Virus record (IMG/VR): IMGVR_UViG_3300010885_027186
Location: 1-54,780 of that record
DNA: 54,780 bases
Source of the DNA: a virus
Direction: 5' to 3' (one strand)
Every line of letters begins with the position of its first letter. Position 1 is the first letter of the stretch. Below the pieces are notes generated by a model. The model ran no database searches. It was not told where the DNA came from and saw only the letters and a program-made list of their open reading frames with translations. Made by a program: the position numbers and the translations under genes. Shown piece after piece: positions 40,466 to 48,859 of this stretch.

Positions 40466-40472
40466 TATTTAC
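40466..40472 (-). promoter_or_regulatory. Late-type box GTAAATA in a short palindrome before gp16
   Basis: GTAAATA on the minus strand, four bases before the gp16 ATG. The box is within the perfect inverted repeat GCGGTA-AA-TACCGC. It overlaps the end of the gp4 gene. Confidence 0.35.
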
Positions 40473-40906
40473 CGCTTTTTACTACCATTACGAAACAAAG
40501 CATCTTCGTTTAACACACGAAATACTATGCCTGCTTTGCTACACCAGGCCTGAGCAGCGGCCCATTTGGCATGGTTTATGGCCACCACCATGCGATCACG
40601 CTCGGTCATTTTGCCTTCAATCACACTTTGTTTGCGTGGCTTGATTTCAATGATCTCTGTACATACCTTGTTGTTCTTGGTTCTATAGCGCATGAACACA
40701 TCTGGTATGTAGTTTGTCATTTTTCCGGTAAAGGGATGTATGTACTTGATAGAGATAGCTTCGCTGGCCCACTCTAGCACAGCTTCGTTTTGATCACAGA
40801 ATTGAAAAAAGCTCCATTCCCAGCCTGACCGATAACGCGGATTTCCTTTGCCTACATATTTCTTGGCGTTTAAAGGAACAAAAACACCTTGAGCAAAATT
40901 TGTCAT
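40469..40906 (-). CDS. 4: Head completion protein gp4 (nuclease-like)
   Basis: 145 residues. NPRYRSGWEWSFFQFCDQNE, EWASEAISIKYIHPFTGKMT, YIPDVFMRYR and TEIIEIKPRKQSVIEGK give the PD-(D/E)xK-type arrangement (PD, ExK) found in T4 gp4/gp50-type head-completion proteins. It is needed to close the filled head and join the tail. It overlaps the next upstream gene by four bases (ATGA). Length agrees with T4 gp4 (150). Confidence 0.82.
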   Translation of the reverse strand: MTNFAQGVFVPLNAKKYVGKGNPRYRSGWEWSFFQFCDQNEAVLEWASEAISIKYIHPFTGKMTNYIPDVFMRYRTKNNKVCTEIIEIKPRKQSVIEGKMTERDRMVVAINHAKWAAAQAWCSKAGIVFRVLNEDALFRNGSKKR

Positions 40907-41262
40907 GGCAAAACGTTACGAGCAGTATAGTAATTGGGAGTTAATACTGAGTTCACACCGAGTAGTGTGCTAGGACTACGTAGGCCGTTCAAGTAATAAG
41001 CCAATGTAGCTGATACATGAATGGAATCTTGACCTTGCATTTCTTGTAACAAAGTCAATACTGGAGTGCCAGTTTCCTGTGCCACACGAAACAGTGCTGT
41101 GGTAAAGTTTTTTGCGGCATCTTTGGTTTTAAAAACACTTTCAAAGTAGCTGTTGACCACATCATACTCGGCTACAGGTACATTGAGTTCGAAAGAATAA
41201 AACTGATCGAACACTCGTACGGTTGGGTCAATCTTGTTATTGGCTGTGTTTACTGATCCCAT
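40903..41262 (-). CDS. Small structural-type protein near the tail genes
   Basis: 119 residues. DQFYSFELNVPVAEYDVVNS, then YFESVFKTKDAAKNFTTALF and TGTPVLTLLQEMQGQDSI, and a C-terminal LRSPSTLLGVNSVLTPNYYT. It lies in the unit tail tube, tube-like protein, this gene, gp4. Its conserved place in marine T4-like phages, as I recall, implies a virion or assembly role, but the exact function is unknown. AAGG precedes the ATG. Confidence 0.65.
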   Translation of the reverse strand: MGSVNTANNKIDPTVRVFDQFYSFELNVPVAEYDVVNSYFESVFKTKDAAKNFTTALFRVAQETGTPVLTLLQEMQGQDSIHVSATLAYYLNGLRSPSTLLGVNSVLTPNYYTARNVLP

Positions 41263-41265
41263 GAA

Positions 41266-42390
41266 TTAACCTTTTGGTGGTGTTGGAAATATTGGGCGTC
41301 TGAGTGCGTTGGTTAGCTGGCTAGTATCAACTCCGCCCGGCGTGCCTTGAATTGTGCTTCTTAGCACACCTTGTACTGCATCTGTAGCTGTTTGATTAAC
41401 AACTGATTTTAAGTTGGCACCTTTAAAGGTGTTATAAACTGTTCCGGCTTTTTGTACAGCACCAATTACACTGCCCACACTGGGGTTTTGTAGATCGGAT
41501 ATGATACCCAGGCCAGCATCCAATAGTCCGCCTTGGCCTATAATGCTACGAGTGCCGCCTGGTCGGGTCAATGGGCTTTGTTGTTGATCGTAATTCTCAG
41601 GTGCGGCAAATCCAGCAACGTTTGTGTCTGGACGAACACCGCCTAGTGCTCCTGAGTAATATTTTACAGTTTCATAATTGATGGTCATGTTGTTTTCCAT
41701 CACACCATTGCCCTGACTGTAGTCGTATGTGTCGTGACTCCACTCACTGATCATGGGGTTGATTAACACATAACTGTTCCACTTGTGCTGATTCAATCCA
41801 TAGATTGTGATGTCAGCAAAAAAAGGTGGTTTATTTTGTGTACCATCGTTGTATGATTCACCTATGTAGCCCCAATCGTTGACTTGTCGATTGGCCGAGT
41901 AAATGTCTCGTCCGTTATAATCAAATCCATTGCTCAATGTGGCGCTGGTGCCAAGTGTACCAGCAGTGGGTGCAATGTTTTGATACTTTTGAATAGGGTC
42001 TTTGTAGTAATAACTGTAGTAGTTGTACCACAATGTTCGTATGAGATCGCCTTGATCGTCATGAAATCTCATGCTGACCGGCTGGTATTGGATCTTCTTT
42101 TGAATGATGCGCTTGCGGTTGTACTGATTGAGTACTTCGGTGTCAATACTGAATTTAGGAAGATCTATAGTCTTGATCAACATCCCAATGGTCGATGTAT
42201 CAGGAGTTGAGAATATATTTCTCAGTGCTGGGATTTGTACAGTGTTTAAATTAAAGTAAACATGAAAAAGATATTTAAAGCGAGGGCTATTTGAATAGCC
42301 GTCGCTTCTAAACGTTTTACTAGCGTGGGTATAGTCTTTGACATAGTCATTGCCAAAGAAGGCTTTGAGGAAGTCTTGACCAAACGCCAT
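41266..42390 (-). CDS. Tail-tube-like protein (gp19 paralog, possible tube initiator)
   Basis: 374 residues. The first 150 residues mirror gp19: PRFKYLFHVYFNL matches PKLKYRFRVVFEN, LIKTIDLPKFSIDTEVLNQY matches VIDFTRPSVTFDEIPIEIYN, and VSMRFHDDQGDLIRTLW matches MLTVNLRDDASGEVARL. A 200-residue extension rich in Tyr, Asn and Gly follows (TYDYSQGNGVMENNMTINYE). Baseplate tube proteins gp48/gp54 of T4 are related to gp19, so a tube initiator or completion role is plausible. It follows gp19 by six bases. Confidence 0.75.
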   Translation of the reverse strand: MAFGQDFLKAFFGNDYVKDYTHASKTFRSDGYSNSPRFKYLFHVYFNLNTVQIPALRNIFSTPDTSTIGMLIKTIDLPKFSIDTEVLNQYNRKRIIQKKIQYQPVSMRFHDDQGDLIRTLWYNYYSYYYKDPIQKYQNIAPTAGTLGTSATLSNGFDYNGRDIYSANRQVNDWGYIGESYNDGTQNKPPFFADITIYGLNQHKWNSYVLINPMISEWSHDTYDYSQGNGVMENNMTINYETVKYYSGALGGVRPDTNVAGFAAPENYDQQQSPLTRPGGTRSIIGQGGLLDAGLGIISDLQNPSVGSVIGAVQKAGTVYNTFKGANLKSVVNQTATDAVQGVLRSTIQGTPGGVDTSQLTNALRRPIFPTPPKG

Positions 42391-42396
42391 GCGTTA

Positions 42397-43032
42397 TTAA
42401 GTTGCCGCAGTACCAGTACCAGTAACCACAGTACCAGCCAAACGAGCTACTTGTGCGCCGACACCAGAACCCAATGGGGTCTGAACAGCGTTATCAAAGC
42501 GGATCTGCATGGTGATAGTTACAGCTTCGCTTGAACCATAGTTTAAGTCATTGTAATTGACCTGGTTCAAGTAGCAACCATAAATTTCCCAAGTTTCTAA
42601 TACTGTAGGTGTTGATGTACCATTGCCACCGTCGAGAATTTCGCAACGTGTCAAGAACTTGTAATCAATGCCGGCAGCCGCACTTGCTTGTTCGCTGAAG
42701 TCCAATTGTTTTTGCAATTGTTCGCCAACTAAACGTGCAACTTCACCTGACGCATCGTCACGTAAATTAACAGTAAGCATATCCCAAGTGTGCTTACCAG
42801 CCAAATACATACGGCTGTTGTAAATCTCAATTGGGATTTCGTCAAACGTCACCGAAGGGCGGGTGAAATCAATCACTTGCTTGGTGAGTTCGGTTCGTGG
42901 GGTAGCCACACCAAAATTCTCAAATACCACTCGGAAGCGATACTTGAGTTTGGGCATTAACAACCCCTGATTGGGGTTGCTTTGATCGCTTGCCAAAGGC
43001 ACTGTCATTCTAGTTAGTGATGAAACAGCCAT
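42397..43032 (-). CDS. 19: Tail tube protein gp19
   Basis: 211 residues. LKYRFRVVFENFGVATPRTE, VIDFTRPSVTFDEIPIEIYN, YLAGKHTWDMLTVNLRDDAS and WEIYGCYLNQVNYNDLNYGS are the T4-like tube pattern; gp19 stacks in rings to form the inner tube through which DNA passes. AGGAGA precedes the ATG, and an ATAAATA box lies 20 bases upstream, so it has its own strong late signal as expected for an abundant protein. T4 gp19 has 163 residues; the extra length is in the middle and in a Gly/Thr-rich C-terminus. Confidence 0.9.
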   Translation of the reverse strand: MAVSSLTRMTVPLASDQSNPNQGLLMPKLKYRFRVVFENFGVATPRTELTKQVIDFTRPSVTFDEIPIEIYNSRMYLAGKHTWDMLTVNLRDDASGEVARLVGEQLQKQLDFSEQASAAAGIDYKFLTRCEILDGGNGTSTPTVLETWEIYGCYLNQVNYNDLNYGSSEAVTITMQIRFDNAVQTPLGSGVGAQVARLAGTVVTGTGTAAT

Positions 43033-43052
43033 GTGTTATCTCCTGTATACTT

Positions 43053-43059
43053 TATTTAT
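43053..43059 (-). promoter_or_regulatory. Late-type promoter box ATAAATA before gp19
   Basis: ATAAATA on the minus strand, 20 bases before the ATG at 43032, with AGGAGA between. Good match in position and sequence. Confidence 0.6.
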
Positions 43060-43065
43060 GCTCGA

Positions 43066-46000
43066 TTAGACCGCATTTGATGCGGCTGTTTGGCCGGCTG
43101 CAATCTCACCAGTGTTCTTGATGCGCACTGGTATGTAGATGAATTCAACTGCTTTCACGGGCTCAATTGCGATGTCCATGTACAGTTCGTTTCGATCAAT
43201 ACGAGCTGGAGTGTTGTTGGAAAGATCACACACAATCAGATAATCGTAAATGCCCCGTTTAGCAACCAAATCAATCATGAGTCCATCAACTGCGTTGGTG
43301 AATTCATTGCGTGTGATTTGATCATTGGGCTCAAACACAAATGTCTTGCCAATTTCGTTTAGGCGTCCACGTATGTAAGCAACCAAACGAGCAACGTTGA
43401 TTCGATCCATAGCACTAGTAATAGCACTTTCAGTCTTGTTACCGTAGTTGGTGATACCAACACCTGGAATAAAGGTAATTGGATTGATTTTGTTTATGTA
43501 CAACACGTCACGTAAGCCTTGGCCTGTAGCGATTGTAACAAACTCACCAGTTTGTGATTCAATATAACCAATTGCGTCAGCATTGTCAATGACACCACGG
43601 CGTACACCAGCTGGTGCCAACCAAGGGAATGCCACTTCGTCGCTACGTACAATAGTACGTAACATCATGTGACTTGGCGGTTGTACTACAACGGATCCAG
43701 TGTTATCAACTGTTTGGCAGCTGGGGTAGAATACGCCAACATATGGATCACTAATTGTTAAGCCATCGCCTGTGGCGTAGCCTAAACCACTATTGTTTGT
43801 GGCCCAGGAAACAATATCTCCACCCTGTGGTCCTAAACGCATAGGCGTATCGCCAACAATAAATGCAGTGTTACTACGCTCGTTATTGAGTGCTACCATG
43901 TTAGGGATCAACTCAGGATAAGCAGGAGTAGCAATCAAATTAAACACGTTTTGTTCTTCACGCAATGTGTCTTGTGTATCAATAGCACTCTTCATGGCAG
44001 CAACTATCAATTGACGTTGAGCCATTCGTCCCATGTATGGGCTACCATCAGAACGATTTCCAGCGGAAGTTACCCAAGCATTGGTCTCTAGTGGAGTCCA
44101 GAAAGATGGATTGGTGGGCAAATTGCCAGTTCCTGGAGCAATTGCTGTGTAGATAATGCCTTCATACAACACAAGATCGTTAACTGAATAACTAGATGCG
44201 TTGCTGTAAGCATCAACTGAGAATGTAGTTGGATTGAAATAATCAACTTGGAAGCTCTTTACATTAAAGCCGCTACGACGAGTATTCCACAACAACATGC
44301 CTTCAGGATATAGTGTAGGATCTGGTGCATCAAGATCAGTGTAGTTGCTTGTTAACAAACTAGTAATAGTTGGAAAGTTGTCAGTGATAGGATTGGTTAC
44401 ACCATTAGGTGCCCAACGTGCATCAGCAAACAACACACCATTGCTGGTTGTTTGGTCAACATTGCTAATTGTCACCCACTGTGATGCTCCGCTTACCAAT
44501 TCCCAACGTTTGATAACTGGGTATAGTTCTAGGTTGCTAGTGTCGATCCAAAGGTCACCATATACCAAATCAGTACCGTCGCTTTGAGTCAATGGTGCTG
44601 TAGAAGCAATAATAGGACCTGCTGGGTCAGTTTGTGTTAGATTATAACCACGGATATCTAGATCCACTGTTTTATAACCGCTCCAAGCGCCATCGCTTTG
44701 AATCATGATGTCTACTTGATTTGTAGCACTGTAGTACCACAAGCGGCCATCAGCAGGATCCAAGCTAGGTGCACTTGCACTAGCAGTATAAGTCAATTGT
44801 ACCCAGTTGCTGAGCTCTAAAGAACCAGTCAAGTCACCTGTACCGTCTGTGACACCAGTTACAGTGTTATTAAATCCAGCATCGGTAACGGCTGTGCCAG
44901 TAGACAAATCAGTTAACACAATCACACCGCCTAGAGCGTGTGTAAACACAACTGCACCATCAGAGTCAACAGATGCTGACACGTTTGGCACACCGGCAGC
45001 TGATACAGCTTGTATAAAATCTGCAATAGTTGTTCCGCCTAAAGTGGCAGTAACTGGGGTAGTCAATGTTGCGCTGTTGGCAGTACTTGCTGAGATTTCA
45101 AATTGATTGCCATTTGTAAAACTAGGATTGGTGTCATCACCAGTGATCACTGTTGGTCCAGACGCAAGTCTTTGCTTGATGTCAAATGTAGCTGTGTTGT
45201 TATACAACGAGCTCTCTGACAACTCTGGGGAAACATTATATTGCACATACAAACTGTCAGCAGGAATATTTTTTCCGCCGCCTGCTGGATCAAGTGCTTT
45301 GTTTGCGCTTTGATCGTTTTCATATATAGGTGCGCTTTGAGTAACAAATGCGCCTAGTGTTGCTGAATAACGTTTAACTGCAAACAATGCACCATTATTA
45401 ACCGCAGTCATCATGTTCCAAACGGAACCAGTAGGACGAGGTTGAGCTTGTGCACTGCCCCACTTGGGCACTGTGTAGTTGGGACTTTGTTGCAAAGCAG
45501 GAGTGTAATAGGTATTAGCTGTTAGACCCAGTGCTGTTAACAAAGCAGATGTGCTACTGGCAGACACTTGCAGAACGCCGCCGCCAGCAGTGGAGCCGTC
45601 ACTTTCGGCTGCGCTATTGGCAAAAAGATTAATACGGTTGCTACTATCAACTGTGGCTGAAATACCAAGGTTAGCAGGTAATGAGTTGATCAATGCAACC
45701 AAGTCGTCTAGGTAATTGTTTGGAGCAACAGGTACTGTAATGGTATTACCATTAAGCACAATAGATCCTGCTGGCAAAGCACCAGTTACAGACTCAGTGC
45801 CTTGTACTGTGGGCCATGATTGTTTCCAAGCATCTGAACCTACTACAACCCAGTTATTCAAGGAATTTTTGTAGTAAATTGGGTTGCTTGAATTAGTAGC
45901 AACCACAGCGTAATCGCCGATGCTACCAACGCTGGCGCTAGGGGCGCCAGAGTCAAGTTGAGTAGTGCTGGTAATTACCAATGGAGTTTGTGCTGTGTAT

Positions 46001-46464
46001 GCTTCTGTAGTAGCATTCCACTGGAACAGACCCCAGCTAGTAGTAACAGTATCTAACCAGTAAGTACCGTTAGTTGGTGAACCCAGTGGTCGAGTTAAAC
46101 TTGCTGTTAGTTCAGCAAGGTCAATGTCTGCACGTTGAATATAAGCACGATTTGAAATGCCCAATACTGAGAACGCAGCCAACAAACCATATTCGTTGAG
46201 CTCATATCCGTTGATAGGAGTACCTGCTGATGTTTTGTAGAAGAACGGGTTACCGAATGTGGCAGCCAAATCACGCTGGCTGGTAATTAAATATACCTTG
46301 CCAGCATTCACTTTGAGGGTGCCTGCAGCCACACCAGTGCCAGTTCCTGAGATTTTGTTTTGCGCAGTGGCCAACAAAATGTAAGGTACCGAATTGGTAG
46401 CGGCTGGAATGTAATTCGACTCGTCTACAACGGTTACTTGTACGCCGGGAGAAACTAGTGCCAT
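43066..46464 (-). CDS. 18: Tail sheath protein gp18, enlarged with inserted surface modules
   Basis: 1132 residues against 659 in T4. The N-terminus (ALVSPGVQVTVVDESNYIPA) and the C-terminal 300 residues (GRLNEIGKTFVFEPNDQITR, YLIVCDLSNNTPARIDRNEL, AIEPVKAVEFIYIPVRIKNT) are the contractile sheath. The extra residues lie in the middle and hold several WxxD/W-type modules: YWLDTVTTSWGLFQWN (about 128-145), IYYKNSLNNWVVVG (about 195), LWYYSATNQVDIM (about 570), LWIDTSNLELYPVIKRW (about 635) and a carbohydrate-binding-like YSVNDLVLYEGIIYTAI...FWTPL (about 757-791). AAGGA precedes the ATG and a GTAAATA box lies 31 bases upstream. Confidence 0.92.
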   Translation of the reverse strand: MALVSPGVQVTVVDESNYIPAATNSVPYILLATAQNKISGTGTGVAAGTLKVNAGKVYLITSQRDLAATFGNPFFYKTSAGTPINGYELNEYGLLAAFSVLGISNRAYIQRADIDLAELTASLTRPLGSPTNGTYWLDTVTTSWGLFQWNATTEAYTAQTPLVITSTTQLDSGAPSASVGSIGDYAVVATNSSNPIYYKNSLNNWVVVGSDAWKQSWPTVQGTESVTGALPAGSIVLNGNTITVPVAPNNYLDDLVALINSLPANLGISATVDSSNRINLFANSAAESDGSTAGGGVLQVSASSTSALLTALGLTANTYYTPALQQSPNYTVPKWGSAQAQPRPTGSVWNMMTAVNNGALFAVKRYSATLGAFVTQSAPIYENDQSANKALDPAGGGKNIPADSLYVQYNVSPELSESSLYNNTATFDIKQRLASGPTVITGDDTNPSFTNGNQFEISASTANSATLTTPVTATLGGTTIADFIQAVSAAGVPNVSASVDSDGAVVFTHALGGVIVLTDLSTGTAVTDAGFNNTVTGVTDGTGDLTGSLELSNWVQLTYTASASAPSLDPADGRLWYYSATNQVDIMIQSDGAWSGYKTVDLDIRGYNLTQTDPAGPIIASTAPLTQSDGTDLVYGDLWIDTSNLELYPVIKRWELVSGASQWVTISNVDQTTSNGVLFADARWAPNGVTNPITDNFPTITSLLTSNYTDLDAPDPTLYPEGMLLWNTRRSGFNVKSFQVDYFNPTTFSVDAYSNASSYSVNDLVLYEGIIYTAIAPGTGNLPTNPSFWTPLETNAWVTSAGNRSDGSPYMGRMAQRQLIVAAMKSAIDTQDTLREEQNVFNLIATPAYPELIPNMVALNNERSNTAFIVGDTPMRLGPQGGDIVSWATNNSGLGYATGDGLTISDPYVGVFYPSCQTVDNTGSVVVQPPSHMMLRTIVRSDEVAFPWLAPAGVRRGVIDNADAIGYIESQTGEFVTIATGQGLRDVLYINKINPITFIPGVGITNYGNKTESAITSAMDRINVARLVAYIRGRLNEIGKTFVFEPNDQITRNEFTNAVDGLMIDLVAKRGIYDYLIVCDLSNNTPARIDRNELYMDIAIEPVKAVEFIYIPVRIKNTGEIAAGQTAASNAV

Positions 46465-46495
46465 AATTGAATCCTTAATAAAAAATTGCTAATGA

Positions 46496-46502
46496 TATTT
46501 AC
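46496..46502 (-). promoter_or_regulatory. Late-type promoter box GTAAATA before gp18
   Basis: GTAAATA on the minus strand 31 bases before the ATG at 46464. AAGGA lies in the predicted leader. Confidence 0.45.
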
Positions 46503-46554
46503 CGTGAATGGTAAAAGAAGTCCCCGTTAAGGTGCCTATATATAGGTTTGCTTG

Positions 46555-46561
46555 ATAAATA
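46555..46561 (+). promoter_or_regulatory. Late-type promoter box ATAAATA, leaderless
   Basis: ATAAATA on the plus strand, five bases before the ATG at 46567, the spacing that places +1 on the start codon. No Shine-Dalgarno sequence. Confidence 0.5.
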
Positions 46562-46566
46562 ACACT

Positions 46567-46911
46567 ATGAGACCCTTATGTACTGTTTGCAATGCCCGAC
46601 CTCGAGCCATAGCCTATCACAAGTATGATCGAACATACTATAGATCCAAGTGCGATGCTTGCATACGCAAAGGACGCAAACTCAAACCAGTTTCACCACG
46701 ATGGCATATGGCAGGGTATAAGAAAAAACCCGCATGTGATCGTTGCGGGTTTAAGGCCAGGTATACTGGGCAATTGTCAGTGTATCATGTTGATGGTAAT
46801 CTCAACAATTGTGAATTACGCAATCTCAAAACAGTGTGTTTGAATTGCGTTCAAGAAGTTACAAAACTAGACCTGCCTTGGCGCCGTGGAGATCTTGAAC
46901 CAGATCATTGA
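46567..46911 (+). CDS. HNH-like zinc protein
   Basis: 114 residues from ATG 46567 (an in-frame TTG at 46552 lies before the late box end and is unlikely). Two Cys pairs, CTVC and CDAC, precede a second cluster CDRCGF, and YHVDGNLNNCELRNLKTVCL ending CLNC resembles an HNH nuclease core: His, then DGNxxN, NL and a final CxxC. The usual final His after CxxC is missing (CVQE), so activity is uncertain. Similar proteins occur as single genes in marine T4-like phages. It overlaps gp1 by 53 bases in antisense. Confidence 0.7.
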   Translation: MRPLCTVCNARPRAIAYHKYDRTYYRSKCDACIRKGRKLKPVSPRWHMAGYKKKPACDRCGFKARYTGQLSVYHVDGNLNNCELRNLKTVCLNCVQEVTKLDLPWRRGDLEPDH

Positions 46912-47506
46912 TCTGTGTAAACAAGTCTTCAAGGGTTCCGTTATTGTCTAGCACATGATCAAACTCAGTGCCCACCCATGATGTTTCACTAGCATGTACA
47001 TTGTGGGATTCTAGCACTGCTTGTGCATCTAGATTGCCTGCATTTGCTTTTACAGCAAACTCGTACCACCAAGGCTCTTCACCCCTAGAAACTCTAATTA
47101 CATACCCGCCGCTTTGTTGAATACCACGTATTTCGTTAGGGAATCGGCAGTCGCTTATTACCACATTGTCTTGACTGTTGCGCAGTTTGTTTTCCAAGCT
47201 GGCTATCCAAAGATCATCATGAAAATAGTTACGCAAAATATCGGTGCCCCAGTATTGCAAGATCCAACGTGGAGTCAAATGAGGCATGTTTAGGCGTTTT
47301 GCCCACCATTCATCTACTTGCTCACGCCACTCACGGCTTTGTTTGGTACGCCCTTCAATCAAGGTACGGTCCCACCCAAATACCAAACTCACAGCATCTT
47401 TAAGAGTACTAGCAAAACTATCACGCCTGAACTCATGCACGTTCATCAAGTAGTCCGCTACTGTATCTTTGCCTGATCCAATAAATCCACACACACCCAC
47501 AATCAT
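46859..47506 (-). CDS. 1: Deoxynucleoside monophosphate kinase gp1
   Basis: 215 residues from ATG 47506, which shares ATGA with the stop of the DexA-like gene; an in-frame start 13 codons upstream is not needed. Walker A-type VGVCGFIGSGKDTVADYL (residues about 3-20) and LTPRWILQYWGTDILRNYF with VVISDCRFPNE match T4 gp1, which phosphorylates dGMP, dTMP and modified dCMP. The DCRFPNE segment is typical for the family. It overlaps the antisense HNH-like gene by 53 bases at its 3' end. Confidence 0.88.
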   Translation of the reverse strand: MIVGVCGFIGSGKDTVADYLMNVHEFRRDSFASTLKDAVSLVFGWDRTLIEGRTKQSREWREQVDEWWAKRLNMPHLTPRWILQYWGTDILRNYFHDDLWIASLENKLRNSQDNVVISDCRFPNEIRGIQQSGGYVIRVSRGEEPWWYEFAVKANAGNLDAQAVLESHNVHASETSWVGTEFDHVLDNNGTLEDLFTQINDLVQDLHGAKAGLVL

Positions 47507-48030
47507 ACCAGTTCCTTGACGTTTAAATATTCCAATGTGTCCCACAGCAACAAAATTTGCCTGCGGCAGTCTTCTAACGCATGGTGACTAGCCGGGTATT
47601 TGTTAAGCCCCGGACACAAACTGTAAACTGTGCGAGCATCGCGCACCACATAAAACTGCCAGGGCAAAGCAATGTTATAACTCTTGTAAGCATGCTCTAG
47701 TATGTTTGCGTCAAATGTGGGACCGTTGGCCCAGAATCTCTTGCTGTGCCAGATGTACTTGCCCAGTTCCTGGAGTGCCTGTTCTAGTGGAATTCTGCCT
47801 TCTTCACCAAAGGCTTCTTCTTGTGCTTCGGGAGGTTGTGTGGCCCACCATGCTATTGTGTCATCTTGTACTCGTCGTTCAGGTTGGCTCCCAGGATCAA
47901 CACGAGCATAGTAGCTTCGCATGGACTCAAAATCCTCACGCTCAAGTGGATTAAAACACTGAGCCGCAATTGTGAGAATACAAGCTTCTGGCCCAGTTCC
48001 GCAAGTTTCAATGTCAATCATAATGTCCAT
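47503..48030 (-). CDS. dexA: DexA-like 3'-5' exonuclease
   Basis: 175 residues. MIDIETCGTGPEACILTIAA supplies the DxE of motif I, FWANGPTFDANILEHAYKSY the ExoII Asp, and YPASHHALEDCRRQILLL the H-x-x-x-x-D of ExoIII. This is the DEDD exonuclease pattern of T4 DexA and Rv2179c-like enzymes, which degrade DNA or RNA from the 3' end. T4 DexA has 227 residues. The ATG lies five bases from the TATAAT of the promoter, without a Shine-Dalgarno sequence; a second ATG three codons on is possible. Confidence 0.78.
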   Translation of the reverse strand: MDIMIDIETCGTGPEACILTIAAQCFNPLEREDFESMRSYYARVDPGSQPERRVQDDTIAWWATQPPEAQEEAFGEEGRIPLEQALQELGKYIWHSKRFWANGPTFDANILEHAYKSYNIALPWQFYVVRDARTVYSLCPGLNKYPASHHALEDCRRQILLLWDTLEYLNVKELV

Positions 48031-48035
48031 GCGTT

Positions 48036-48064
48036 ATTATAGCACAGACTGTGTTGACTTACAA
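48036..48064 (-). promoter_or_regulatory. Sigma70-type promoter, leaderless, for dexA-gp1
   Basis: TTGTAA (48059-48064), 17-base spacer, TATAAT (48036-48041) with TGC before it. Five bases separate the -10 from the ATG at 48030. Confidence 0.65.
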
Positions 48065-48071
48065 TCGAGAA

Positions 48072-48833
48072 TTAGCCGATTACAAAGGTAAGTGGTTGAG
48101 ATCCATCTACATAGAGTTTGAGATCTTCTATGCACTTGTCCATCATGGCTTGGCCTTCTGTTTTCATTTGTGCACCATTTAGAGTGCCGCCACCTTGTGG
48201 GCCAGCAATGGTTCCAAACTTTTCACGTGCTTCACCAATGATGTATTTAGAAGCGCCTACCATGTGGTCACGGAACCACTGGCTGATTTGATAATCACTT
48301 AGCAAAGTTATTTCTGGGCGTAGATTATATGTCCAAAGCAATACCACTTCTCCGTTTCCTCTAGGGTCACGTATTAGTTGTAGTTTTTTGGTAACAGGAT
48401 TCCAGGTATAATTGATATAGCCGCCAAACATACGTGCCGCTAGTTCAACATACTGTTGATAGAAATCGTATGTGGCTAGGCCGCCCATGGCCTGGTTCAT
48501 GTTTAACAAGTACACATTAAGGGTAGCGGCACCAAATGGGTCAAAACTGTAGCCACCTGACCCAGTTACACCAATTGTTTTACGAAAGATTTGCCTAACA
48601 CTAACAACTTCTTGAGGCAAGGTGTACACGTTGACATTGTTCTCTAATTGCATAAAACTGTAGCTCTCTTCATATGCATTTTGAGCTCGTTGACGATACA
48701 CGCCTAGAGTGCGCTGGTATGCGGCTTCGTAGTGAGAAGGGTCCAACTCAATGTCAATAATTTGATCACCAAGTTGGAGTTGTACGTATTCTATCAGTTG
48801 TTTTTTAAGCGGGTCTAGTGTTTCGTCAGCCAT
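48072..48833 (-). CDS. 13: Neck protein gp13
   Basis: 253 residues. RMFGGYINYTWNPVTKKLQL, IRDPRGNGEVVLLWTYNLRP and HMVGASKYIIGEAREKFGTI are typical of marine T4-like gp13, the head-completion neck protein that joins head and tail with gp14 and gp15 (both encoded at 50.4-53.4 kb on the other strand). Length is close to T4 gp13 (309). The ATG lies inside an eight-base-pair hairpin whose loop is AGGA, a likely translational control element. A GTAAATA box precedes it. Confidence 0.8.
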   Translation of the reverse strand: MADETLDPLKKQLIEYVQLQLGDQIIDIELDPSHYEAAYQRTLGVYRQRAQNAYEESYSFMQLENNVNVYTLPQEVVSVRQIFRKTIGVTGSGGYSFDPFGAATLNVYLLNMNQAMGGLATYDFYQQYVELAARMFGGYINYTWNPVTKKLQLIRDPRGNGEVVLLWTYNLRPEITLLSDYQISQWFRDHMVGASKYIIGEAREKFGTIAGPQGGGTLNGAQMKTEGQAMMDKCIEDLKLYVDGSQPLTFVIG

Positions 48834-48852
48834 TAGGGACTCCTGTCCCTAA
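48833..48852 (-). promoter_or_regulatory. Hairpin with Shine-Dalgarno sequence in the loop, overlapping the gp13 start
   Basis: TTAGGGAC and GTCCCTAA form a perfect eight-base-pair stem with the four-base loop AGGA. The last stem base is the A of the gp13 start codon. The arrangement is that of a translational operator. Confidence 0.65.
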
Positions 48853-48859
48853 TATTTAC
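48853..48859 (-). promoter_or_regulatory. Late-type promoter box GTAAATA before gp13
   Basis: GTAAATA on the minus strand, 19 bases before the ATG at 48833 and directly upstream of the hairpin, so the transcript would begin with the hairpin. Confidence 0.45.

Noticed and set aside
43090-45313. Plus-strand frames of 68-99 codons inside gp18
   Set aside because: Shadows of the sheath gene; no start signals, and the sheath frame is continuous with clear homology.
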